The translations under genes and the position numbers were made by a program. A stretch of 22,045 nucleotides of DNA, taken from NCBI GenBank assembly GCA_016709675.1, contig JADJMH010000032.1, positions 1-22,045 of the forward strand, in the 5' to 3' direction. How positions within the stretch are numbered: the first letter of the stretch is position 1; the number at the start of each line of letters is the position of its first letter. The notes below the pieces were generated by a model that saw only the letters and a list, made by a program, of their open reading frames with translations, was not told the DNA's origin and ran no database searches. This document shows positions 15,341-22,045 of this stretch, one piece after another. The DNA comes from Candidatus Accumulibacter proximus (lineage in GTDB: Bacteria > Pseudomonadota > Gammaproteobacteria > Burkholderiales > Rhodocyclaceae).

Positions 15341-15459
15341 GGCCGTCGACCAGCTCGCGCAACAGCGGATGCACATCGTACCAGTCACTGCCGTTGCGGT
15401 AGTGCAGCACCAGCCAGTTGTCGAGGAAGTGGGCCAGCGTCGGCAACTCGCTATCTTTC
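15318..15459 (-). pseudogene. 3' fragment of the interrupted P-loop ATPase gene
   Basis: Codes for the ATPase C-terminus: ELPTLAHFLDNWLVLHYRNG, then SDWYDVHPLLRELVDGH, ending with TGA at 15318-15320. In the supplied sequence it is cut from the rest of the gene by the IS. Joining 16922 to 15459 after removing the element and one target copy gives the uninterrupted peptide THDICLEKDSELPTLAHF. Without the element this is the end of a ~436-residue protein. The stop lies within the start of the TPR gene. Confidence 0.85.
15452..15459. repeat. Target-site duplication, left copy
   Basis: TATCTTTC immediately outside the left terminal repeat, identical to the copy at 16922-16929. This is 8 bp, as expected for ISL3. 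Confidence 0.92.
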
Positions 15460-15463
15460 GGGT

Positions 15464-16718
15464 TTAGTCCGTTCCGTGTGGAATGGGGAGGAAACGGGCG
15501 AAGGGAGGGGCGGGCAAATGGGTAAGTTTTCCAGCGACGAGGTAGGCCATGGCGATGAAGTTTTCGACGCGGCGATAGCCGCGAGCGCGGGCTCTCGCCT
15601 CCTGAAGCGCCCGATTCATGGCCTCGACGCGGGCATTGTGTTTGCCGGCCTGGAAGCCATTGAGTACGCCCGGAAGATGCTTGGTGATGGTCCTGCCGAG
15701 GCGCTTGAAGGGTTCGAGTCGGCAGCGACTGGCCCAACTCAGCCAGCGTTTGAAGAGGGGCTTGGCCTCATCAGGCGTCGTGGCCTTGGCATAGATCGCG
15801 CGCAACGCTTCCTTGATGCGCCAAGCGCGTGCGGTCTTGAGATTCGAGCGCTGCAACCAGTGCATGGTCTGGGTTTGCTTGACGGTCCGGTCGGCGGGTT
15901 TTTCTTTGCAGGCTCCAGCGGGTGCCCTTGAGTTCGGGTTCACTTTTGACCTCGGCCCGGCGCACCTCGTCCAGCGCCTTGCTGCTCAGAGCGACCACGT
16001 GAAAGCGGTCGAAGCAGACCTTGGCCTCGGCAAAGTGCTCGGCGGCGCCCGCCTGAAAAGCACCGCTCATGTCCATGCTCAAATCGGTAATCGCGCTCGG
16101 TTGGCCGCCATGCTCGGCGAGATCGCTGGCGAACTTCCCCAGCGTGGCCTTATCTCGACCGGGCGTGGCAAACAGCAGACGTGGCGCATCAAGATCATGG
16201 AAAACAGCAATGTACGTCTGGCCGCGCTTACTGGCGGTCTCATCGACACCGACGGCACGAACCTCGGCATGACTCTCCTTGGCGCGCGCCTGCGCCACAT
16301 GATGCTCGATGACGCGCCACAGTCTGGGACTGCGAACGCGCAGCACCCGGCCCGCCGCCAGTACCGACATGGTCGGTGCCAGCATCAGCGTCAACGCCTC
16401 GAACAACAGCGTGAAGTGACTGCCTTCGCGCGCCCAGGGCACAAGGATTTGCGTCACCTTGCCGCAGCCGGCACAGGCGACTCGCGGTACCTCGGCATGC
16501 AGACGGGCTTCGTACTCGAAGAAATCCAGATGGCGCCAGGAGCGCGCCAAGCGGTCATGCAGCGGCTGCGCCGGTGCTCCACAGGCGGGACAGGCATGAC
16601 TGGCCGCGCCGAACTTCACCTGGAAGTCGATCCGTCCAGCCTCCGGTGTAAAGGTCACTTGATCCACCTGCCAAGGCGCAACAAGGCCCAGGGCCTGGGT
16701 GAACAGCGTTTCAATCAT
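15464..16718 (-). pseudogene. ISL3-family transposase, one frameshift
   Basis: Start ATG 16718 (MIETLFTQALGLVAPWQVDQ). An N-terminal zinc ribbon has C-x-x-C pairs CPACG and CAGCG, followed by a helical DNA-binding part (LAAGRVLRVRSPRLWRVIE). The DDE catalytic residues are Asp in AVGVDETASKRG, Asp in DLSMDMSGAF and Glu in NARVEAMNRAL. The first two lie in one frame (to ~15904) and the last in another. Deleting one A from the five-A run (plus-strand T at 15899-15903) joins them into ~417 residues, the normal ISL3 length. The stop at 15464 is inside the terminal repeat. ISL3 transposases are not known to use programmed frameshifting, so this is probably an error or an inactivating mutation. Confidence 0.88.
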
Positions 16719-16806
16719 GAGGAACCGGTCGGAAGAGGAAAGGCCGCCATTGTCCTCCATGCCGAGGCCGGCAGACTGCCTCCCTCGGCAAAGAGGAAGC
16801 GTACGC

Positions 16807-16875
16807 GAGGGGGAGGCGATGTAAAGGGTCCGGCTACGCCCGGACTGCGTCCGCCCTTGACATCACCTCCCCCTC
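16807..16875. repeat. Long inverted repeat inside the IS upstream of the transposase
   Basis: Arms 16807-16828 and 16854-16875 are complementary at 20 of 22 positions (each begins with GAGGGGGAGG on its own strand), separated by 25 nt. This could form a strong hairpin 46 bp from the right terminus of the IS and about 90 bp upstream of the transposase start. A role in shielding the transposase gene from read-through transcription is possible but not shown. Confidence 0.85.
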
Positions 16876-16921
16876 AAACCACACGCCTCTCGTCCGTTTC
16901 CACACGAAACGGCATAGAGCC

Positions 16922-16929
16922 TATCTTTC
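16922..16929. repeat. Target-site duplication, right copy
   Basis: TATCTTTC immediately outside the right terminal repeat; partner of 15452-15459. Confidence 0.92.
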
Positions 16930-18096
16930 TCGAGACAGATGTCGTGGGTCCTGGCGATGCGCTGCAACCAGACCAGGTGCTCGCCCGGGATCGGCAGCAT
17001 CTCGCTGCGCGCCGCATTCTCGGCTGCTTTCACGGCAATGGGTGACAGCGGCAGTTGCGAATCGTCGCGCACCGCCGGCAGACAAAGCCGGATCAGGCGG
17101 AAGAATTCGCGCAGGTCACCGCCGGAGCTGATCGCCAACTGGTCGAGAGCCTTTTGGTCAAACAACCGTGACCAGTCGGAATAGCGTCTGTCGACCACGG
17201 TGCGCAGCACGGCCAGCCCCTCGATATCGGGATCGCGGCTGCGGTCCTTGAAGACGTGCGTGCTGACCAGCCGGCGCGGCACCGCACCACCCATCAGAGC
17301 GCCGGCGCCCGGGCCCAGTACCGACAGGTAAGGTGGAATCGTATAAACGATGTGCAGCAATGGCACTCGCAAGAGTTCGGCGTGGCCGAAGAAGAGATTG
17401 CAGACGCTCTCGTAGACGGCCATGGCCTCGCTGCCGACGCCACGAATCCGCTCGACCGAATCGATCAGCAGGACCACCTTGCACGCCGGATCAGACTTTC
17501 TTTCTCGAACGAAAAGCACTGCCTCGGCAAGGAAGTCGTGCGCCTCTCGCGCCAGTTGCGCCACATGACCGCGCGCTGCTTCCTGCACGCGGCGCTTGAA
17601 ATCCGGATCGCTCTTCAGGGCTACCTTGATGTCCACGCCTGGCAATCTAGCCGCGAATTCCGTGATATCGACTTTGGTCTGCATGAACTCCCCGAAGCGG
17701 TCCCAGTAGCTGCGACCCCCCGGTGACGCACCGTAGACCGCCTGCACCCTTTCCGACATCGCGCCTGCCACCGAGACCAAGAAATCGCTGATCTCCACCT
17801 CCTTGGTGAGCAACAGGAACTCCGACAGGTCTGCGTAGAAGACCACGGTGCCGCCATCCTCGAGGCGCTTCTTGAGGCGCTTGAGCTCGGTGCTCTTGCC
17901 GGTACCGCGCTGACCGGTGAACAGGCACCCGCCACCGCCATCCTGCCATTCGATCTCGGTGGCAATCTCCTCGATGGCATCGCTGTCGCCCTGGCAGTTG
18001 ACCTGCGCCACATAGAACGGATCACTGGGGCACACGATCGGCAAACGCGTTGTACAGCGTCTTGAGTTGTTCGCGAGTGTGGGCGCTAAGGGGCAT
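16922..18096 (-). pseudogene. P-loop ATPase gene, 5' part, interrupted by the IS and frameshifted
   Basis: From ATG 18096 (GGAGA 7 nt upstream) the protein begins MPLSAHTREQLKTLYNAFAD. After one C is removed from the four-C run at 18027-18030 it continues SDPFYVAQVNCQGDSDAIEE, the Walker A motif GQRGTGKST, helical segments, the Walker B-like VVLLIDSVERI and a winged-helix-like SGGDLREFFRLIRLCL region. It then reaches the IS at THDICLEK. Family: STAND/AAA-like NTPase; I do not recognise a named gene. In such systems the NTPase is a signal-dependent switch. In the sequence given, the gene has two lesions: the IS, which adds an unrelated tail ending at 16863, and the frameshift at 18027-18030. 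It heads the ATPase-TPR-TIR set. Confidence 0.8.
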
Positions 18097-18586
18097 CGAT
18101 CAGTCTCCGTGGCGTCGGACCATGGCCGATGGCCGAGCGTCGCACAGCCACCGCAGCCTTGCAACCTCCTCAGCCTCAACCCAAGTGTGCCTTGGGTGAA
18201 CGCAAGGCACAGGAATTTCATCAGCTGGCGAAGCCGTATCTTTGGTCGCTCGTAGCCTGTCAACGACAGTCCATCAAGGAGAGCATGCCGCCGGCGGTCC
18301 CGAACATCATCAGGCTACGCCGACGCGTCCAGAACGACAGTAGCTGATCGGAGCAGGTGGCGTGATTGACGCCGCGGGGGTGGCGGCTCTATGCTGTCTC
18401 TGACATCGTCGGGCTTTCCGGGCATCAGCACAGGCCCAGGCATTCGCGGTGCCTCCCGTCTGCCGCGGGAGCGCTGCCGCCAGGGACCCAGACCGGAAAA
18501 CACCAGCGGCGCCGGCAATTCGTCGCGCCACCGATGGCGGTGGCGCCAAACCTTTTTTGCTTTCAGAATCGCCAGAGAGGTGACGA
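18097..18586. other. 490-bp intergenic region without a supported gene
   Basis: Open frames here look like shadows: biased composition, no recognisable motif, no ribosome site. It should contain divergent promoters for the ATPase gene (minus) and the DUF4124 gene (plus), but I see no strong -35/-10 pair. The only clear structure is the inverted repeat at 18186-18211. Confidence 0.6.
18186..18211. promoter_or_regulatory. Perfect 9-bp inverted repeat upstream of the ATPase gene
   Basis: TGTGCCTTG and CAAGGCACA separated by 8 nt, 90-115 bp upstream of the ATPase start. It has the geometry of a dimeric-regulator operator or a small hairpin; no T-run follows, so it is not a terminator. Confidence 0.5.
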
Positions 18587-19072
18587 ATGCGTCCGCAAGC
18601 CCTGCTCTTCGCCCTGCTCGCCGTTGCCACGGAGGCGTCCGGCACCGGGGTCTACAAGTGGGTCGACGAGAAGGGGGTCACCCACTTCTCGGGCTCGCCG
18701 CCGCCGGGGCAACAGGCACCGAAGCCACAGAAGGCGCCGGAGGTGCAGAGCCAGCCGCAGCCTGCGTCGCCAGCCGGCAGCGATGCCGCGAGCCCGGCAG
18801 CCAAGAGCTGGCAGGAGAAGGAGGCGGAGTTTCGCCAGCGCCAGATCGACCGTGACGCGGCTGTCCGCAAACAGGAGCAAGACGAGGCCGCGGCAAAGCG
18901 GCTGCAGCGCGACTGCCTCATCGCCAGGAAACGCCTCGAGGACATTCAGAACGCGAACGCCGTCGCTCGCCTCGACGACAGGGGCGAGCGCGTTTATCTC
19001 GACGACAAGGCCCGCGCCGCCGAGGTCCAGCGGCGGAAACAGGAAATCGAGGCGAACTGCGCCGGCCGCTAG
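18587..19072 (+). CDS. DUF4124-domain secreted protein
   Basis: A 161-residue exported protein of unknown function. An N-terminal signal peptide (MRPQALLFALLAVATEASG) is followed by the DUF4124 core GVYKWVDEKGVTHFSGSPP (about residues 21-40), a Pro/Ala/Gln-rich stretch (~42-72), and a charged helical tail (~73-160) rich in Lys, Glu, Arg and Gln that probably forms a coiled coil. Two cysteines (CLIARKRL and near the C-terminus, EANCAGR) could form a disulfide. AGAGAGGTGA precedes the ATG. The protein is presumably periplasmic. It converges with the MFS gene, whose stop lies 50 bp away. Its frame is intact, unlike most neighbours. Confidence 0.88.
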   Translation: MRPQALLFALLAVATEASGTGVYKWVDEKGVTHFSGSPPPGQQAPKPQKAPEVQSQPQPASPAGSDAASPAAKSWQEKEAEFRQRQIDRDAAVRKQEQDEAAAKRLQRDCLIARKRLEDIQNANAVARLDDRGERVYLDDKARAAEVQRRKQEIEANCAGR

Positions 19073-19122
19073 CGACGGGCGGGGCCTCGCCAGCCGCTGC
19101 GCTGACCCCGCCACCAGCAGCG

Positions 19123-20306
19123 CTATGCCGACCGCAAGCGCAGCAGCAGGACCAGCGCCCCACCCCACATTGCCACCGGCAACCACTCGAGCAGCGACCC
19201 GGGGGCCGCCCCGCCGGAGGCCGCCAGCCCCAGCCGCGACATCGCCGCGACCGCCAGCGTCGCCATCAGCGCGCCCGTATTGCGGCCCGTCTGCAGCGGA
19301 TATCCGCGCTCGGCGGCGACGCCGATCGACGCGCAAAGAATGAAACCCCAGAAACCCCCGGCGGCGAACTGGCTGGCCACCAGCAGCGGCAGCGAGCCGG
19401 CAACTGGGGCAATCGCAGCGCTGCTCAAGGCGAGAGCGCCGGCTGCAGACGCCAGTTGCAGCACCGGCAACGGCCCGCGCCCGCGCACCAGGCGATCGAC
19501 CAGCAACAGGCCAAAGCTGAAGCCGACCCAGAAGACCGGCAACAGCCAGGGCAGCAGCGCGGGGTCGGCCAGACGCCTGAACTGCGGCGCCGAGTTGATC
19601 GCCGTATGCAACTGCTGGCCGAAGGCGAGCAGCAGGGCGATCAGCAGCAGCTGACCCCAGGCAGCGCTGCTCGCCCGGTCGCTGGCGACCGCCGTCGCCC
19701 CAACGGCAACTTTCGGCGGCGCCGGCAGCGCGCGCTCGACCCGGACCAGCGCCAGTGCCGAAACGCCAACTGCCAGGGCGCTGAGCGCGAAGGGCAGCGC
19801 CGGATCGACGCCCTTGAGGACGATCGCCAGATACGGCGCCAGCGCCGCCGCAACCGCCAGGCCAAGCAACTGGATGCCGGCCAGCCGTGGCATCGCCACC
19901 CGCGCGGCGTAGCGCGACAGCAGTACGTAAGGCGGCGCGCGCAGGGCAGCCGAAGTGACCACCCACAAAGCCGTCATCGGCAGGAACAGCATCGGCGTCG
20001 CGGCCAGCCAGGGCAGCAGCAGCATCGCCACTGCCGATACCGCCGAAAGCAGTACCAGCAGCGGCCCGATCCGGCGCAGCGCCGCACGCGCGCGGTCCAC
20101 CGCGACGCCGACCGCCCAGTCGGCGAGCGCGAACAGCAACTGGTCGGCAGCCAGCAGCCACGGCAGGTAGCGTTTATCCACCCGCCGCGGGCCAGCAAGT
20201 CGGGCAGGAAAATGACGTAGACCACCCAGCTCAGCGCGAAGAAGAACTCGACGCCGGCCAGCAGCCAGGCAGCGCGGGTATCGACAAGCGGTGGTGAATT
20301 GTCCAT
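19123..20306 (-). CDS. MFS transporter, one frameshift near the N-terminus
   Basis: A 12-helix major-facilitator permease of about 394 residues. From ATG 20306 the protein starts MDNSPPLVDTRAAWLLAGVE with helix 1 (FFFALSWVVYVIFLPDLL), then breaks at the three-G run (plus-strand C 20181-20183). Adding one G continues LARGGVDKRYLPWLLAADQL and the frame then stays open to the TAG at 19123. Cytoplasmic-loop arginines after helix 2 (VGVAVDRARAALRRIG) are MFS-like. The substrate is unknown. It is divergent from the gst gene (149-bp gap) and convergent with the DUF4124 gene. I call it intact in the organism but frame-broken here; a clean frame begins only at 20181. Confidence 0.8.
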
Positions 20307-20370
20307 GACCACTATCGTGGCAGCAAATGCCGCTCGTGCAAAGCCATTCGCCGCGACGCTGCAGCGACCC

Positions 20371-20398
20371 TTGCGGTCGTGCCGAGATGCACTATAGT
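20371..20398 (+). promoter_or_regulatory. Possible gst promoter
   Basis: TTGCGG (20371-20376), a 16-bp spacer, then TATAGT (20393-20398; 5/6 to the -10 consensus), 57 nt before the gst start. The -10 is good and the -35 moderate. Confidence 0.4.
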
Positions 20399-20455
20399 CT
20401 GCGCTGCGCCGCGGTCGATTGCCGGCACCCCATCCCACCGCAAAGGAGCATCGGA

Positions 20456-21083
20456 ATGAAACTCTACTTCTCCCGGGAACCTGCTCGCTGTCGCCACACA
20501 TCGCGCTGCGCGAGGCCGGACTCGACTTCGAACTCGTCCGCGTCGACATCCGCCAGCGCAAGCTGGCCGACGGCAGCGACTTCACGGCAATCAACCGCAA
20601 AGGTTACGTGCCGGTGCTCGAACTCGACAATGGCCTGCGCCTGACCGAAGGCCCGGCGATCGTCCAGTACATCGCCGACCGCAAGCCCGCGAGTGGTCTC
20701 GCGCCACGCCCTGACACGATCGAACGTTATCAGCTGCAGGAGTGGCTGGGCTTCATCAACTCGAGTTGCACAAGGGTTTCAGCCCACTGTTCCGGCCCGA
20801 TACGCCCGATGGCTACAAGCAGGTGGTGCGGGAAAACCTCGCCGGCCGCCTGGGCTATGTCGCCGACCATCTGGCCAGCAGGAATTACCTGATGGGCGAC
20901 CAGTTCACCGTCGCCGACGGTTACCTGTTCACGGTCCTCGGTTGGGGCCGCTGGGTCGGCATCGACATCGCCCGCTGGCCGTCGCTGCTCGCCTTCCAGC
21001 AGCGCGTCGGCGAGCGTCAGAGCGTGCGCGACGCACTGGCTGCAGAAGCGCGACCTGAGATCGAGGTCCATCAACAGGGCTGA
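20456..21083 (+). CDS. Beta-class glutathione S-transferase, two frameshifts
   Basis: With two single-base additions this reads as a ~209-residue GST very like E. coli GstA. Start ATG 20456 has AGGAG 8 nt upstream. The N-terminus MKLYFS should continue PGTCSLSPHIALREAGLDF (Cys10 being the beta-class cysteine) if one C is restored at 20472-20474. The middle GYVPVLELDNGLRLTEGPAIVQYIAD is the glutathione-binding thioredoxin-fold signature. Restoring one G near 20763 joins LGFINS to ELHKGFSPLFRPDTPDGYK and the all-helical C-terminal domain (GDQFTVADGYLFTVLGWGRW). It conjugates glutathione to electrophiles or reduces peroxides in the cytosol. The precise missing bases suggest sequencing error rather than decay. 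Confidence 0.87.
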
Positions 21084-21425
21084 CGCCACTGGCTGTATGC
21101 GGGAGAGCAACTGATCCTGCATCTCTCGGAGACACGTCCCGGCGAGTCATGCGACCCCGGTGTGACTGCGACGCTTCGCCTCGCCCGCAGAGGCCGCAAA
21201 GCGGCCAACCGCGCGCCAAGCCGATGGGTCGCCAGCCGCTTGGAGAGGCGTCTCAGGTGTCGACTGGCTTTACACCTGTCATCGGTCAGCCGTTCTCGAC
21301 ACGCGCAAGTCCCTGATTTGTCGAGGCCAGCGCAAACGCGCACGAATCTTGCTTGCCAGTACGAAGCCTGACCGGCGCCGGCGGTCCCGGTGGCCCACAG
21401 ATGCCCCATCAACAGGAGACAAGCC
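21084..21425. other. 342-bp intergenic region
   Basis: No supported gene. It holds a small GGCCGC/GCGGCC inverted repeat (21192-21206, 3-nt loop, no T-run) and, near its right end, a sigma54-like box upstream of the secreted-protein gene. Confidence 0.55.
21338..21353 (+). promoter_or_regulatory. Sigma54-like promoter element
   Basis: GCGCACG, 4 nt, TTGCT against the consensus TGGCACG-N4-TTGCT: the -12 half is perfect, the -24 half matches 5 of 7 but has C in place of the first of the two conserved G. It lies 72 nt before the secreted-protein ATG. Some PEP-CTERM protein genes are driven by sigma54 with the PrsR activator. Nearby base-call errors make the mismatch hard to judge. Confidence 0.35.
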
Positions 21426-22045
21426 ATGAAGACCCAGGGAATGACGTTTGCCGCAGCGCTGGTGTGCGTGGCGACGAGTGTGCAAGCCGCACCCATTGTA
21501 TCGTCGGCAGCCGGCGCCAACGCGGCTGCGATCCGAGCACGGTGGACGCCTTCCGCGCCTCGCTCGGCACACTGAATCCCAACGTCTCGCCGGCTCCTTC
21601 GGCAGTGGTCGGCGGGAAATCAACTGGGACGGTGTGGGCGATGCCTTCGCGGCACCGGAACAACTGCCGGGCAACTTTTTCAACTAGAACAGCCCGCGCC
21701 TCGGGGTCGTGAATTGTCGACGCCAGGCAGCGGCTTCCAGTCAGTGCGAACTCGGGCGTTGCGCCCGTAGAGTTCGGCAACATCAATGCCAATTACCCCA
21801 GCTTTTTCGCACCCTTCCAGCTCACAGAGGCTATTCACCGCGCTGGGCAGCACCGCATCACCGACGTGAGCTTTTCATTACCCGGTTCGACAACACGGGC
21901 ATGACCAACGGCTTCGGGCCGGTGTTCACCTCGACGTCGATGAGGCCACCAGTACGAGCATCGAGTTCTTCAACGCGCCGACCAGTCCTCGGACAGTTCC
22001 TTGCACCCAGCGTTTGGGCGACGAAACACTATCGCTTTCTCGGCG
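21426..22045 (+). CDS. Secreted protein, possibly PEP-CTERM type; frame-broken and cut by window end
   Basis: ATG 21426 (GGAGA 7 nt upstream) starts a signal peptide MKTQGMTFAAALVCVATSVQAAP. The mature protein continues through at least three frames: STVDAFRASLGTLNPNVS, then GSFGSGRREINWDGVGDAFA and APEQLPGNFFN, an in-frame TAG (21686-21688), NSPR, and later VSANSGVAPVEFGNINANYPSFFAP and a final stretch near 21860-21900 reading VSFSLPGSTT. The GSGRREINWDGV pattern is, as I recall it, found in exported proteins that often end with a PEP-CTERM sorting signal; the C-terminus is outside the window, so this is unconfirmed. At least three indels in 600 bp suggest poor base quality here. Confidence 0.55.

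Larger units (their letters stand above)
15460..16921 (-). mobile_element. ISL3-family insertion sequence, 1462 bp
   Basis: Bounded by 24-bp imperfect terminal inverted repeats (15460-15483 and 16898-16921; 19/24 identical, both starting GG and ending CGTGTGGAA) and flanked by an 8-bp direct repeat TATCTTTC (15452-15459 and 16922-16929). Its single gene is an ISL3-type transposase on the minus strand. Eight-bp duplications and ~24-bp repeats starting GG are standard for ISL3. Ends and target copies are perfectly placed, implying a simple recent insertion. It carries no passenger gene; the ~180 bp upstream of the transposase contain a large inverted repeat. Confidence 0.95.

Noticed and set aside
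15464..16718. Programmed ribosomal frameshift in the transposase
   Set aside because: Not known for ISL3, and many neighbouring genes have equivalent single-base breaks; treated as error or mutation.
18563..20161. 532-residue minus-strand frame
   Set aside because: Overlaps both DUF4124 and MFS genes; Ala/Arg/Gly-rich with no domain. The MFS reading in the neighbouring frame has clear helices.
21192..21206. GGCCGC-AAA-GCGGCC hairpin after gst as a terminator
   Set aside because: Stem only 6 bp, no T-run on either strand, and more than 100 bp past the gst stop.

Overview
The window is high-GC proteobacterial DNA. Gene content and order point to a betaproteobacterium: a GntR regulator with sdhCDA on one side and a divergent mdh on the other, rlmJ, an nnrS-type gene, and a TIR/FGE/ATPase/TPR module. 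Rhodocyclales, perhaps 'Candidatus Accumulibacter'-like, is my inference from overall resemblance; there is no rRNA or marker tree to settle it. No tRNA, rRNA or CRISPR array was seen.

Bases 1-4614 are central metabolism. On the minus strand a GntR/HutC regulator is followed by sdhC, sdhD and sdhA (sdhA runs off the left edge). Divergent from the regulator is mdh, with a good sigma70-type promoter, an imperfect TCTTAT/ATAAGA palindrome in the shared intergenic region and a strong intrinsic terminator. The sdh genes and mdh encode adjacent TCA steps (succinate to fumarate, malate to oxaloacetate), so the regulator probably tunes this part of the cycle.

Bases 4817-12158 are ordinary housekeeping and accessory genes, all with intact frames: a MazG-like pyrophosphohydrolase, rlmJ, an NPD/nitronate-monooxygenase-like flavoprotein with a cysteine-rich tail, a divergent FolE-like protein, an AEC permease, a dienoyl-CoA-isomerase-type crotonase, an RluA-type pseudouridine synthase and an NnrS-family membrane protein.

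Bases 12241-18096 are the most interesting part. Read on the minus strand, they encode a P-loop ATPase, a partly TPR-containing protein whose start overlaps the ATPase stop, and a TIR - transmembrane - FGE/SUMF1 protein. This composition looks like a multi-gene NTPase-dependent conflict (defence) system with a TIR effector and a C-type-lectin-fold sensor. A 1462-bp ISL3-family element with 24-bp imperfect terminal repeats and an 8-bp target duplication sits inside the ATPase gene; removing it restores the reading frame exactly. A solitary VapB-like antitoxin lies between the TPR and TIR genes on the other strand.

Bases 18587-22045 hold a secreted DUF4124 protein, an MFS transporter, a beta-class glutathione S-transferase and the start of a secreted (possibly PEP-CTERM-type) protein behind a sigma54-like box.

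From about 13.0 kb onward nearly every gene carries one or more single-base frameshifts, mostly in short homopolymers, whereas the first 12.9 kb has none. This looks like lower consensus quality toward one side of the window, though genuine decay of the defence island cannot be excluded from sequence alone.
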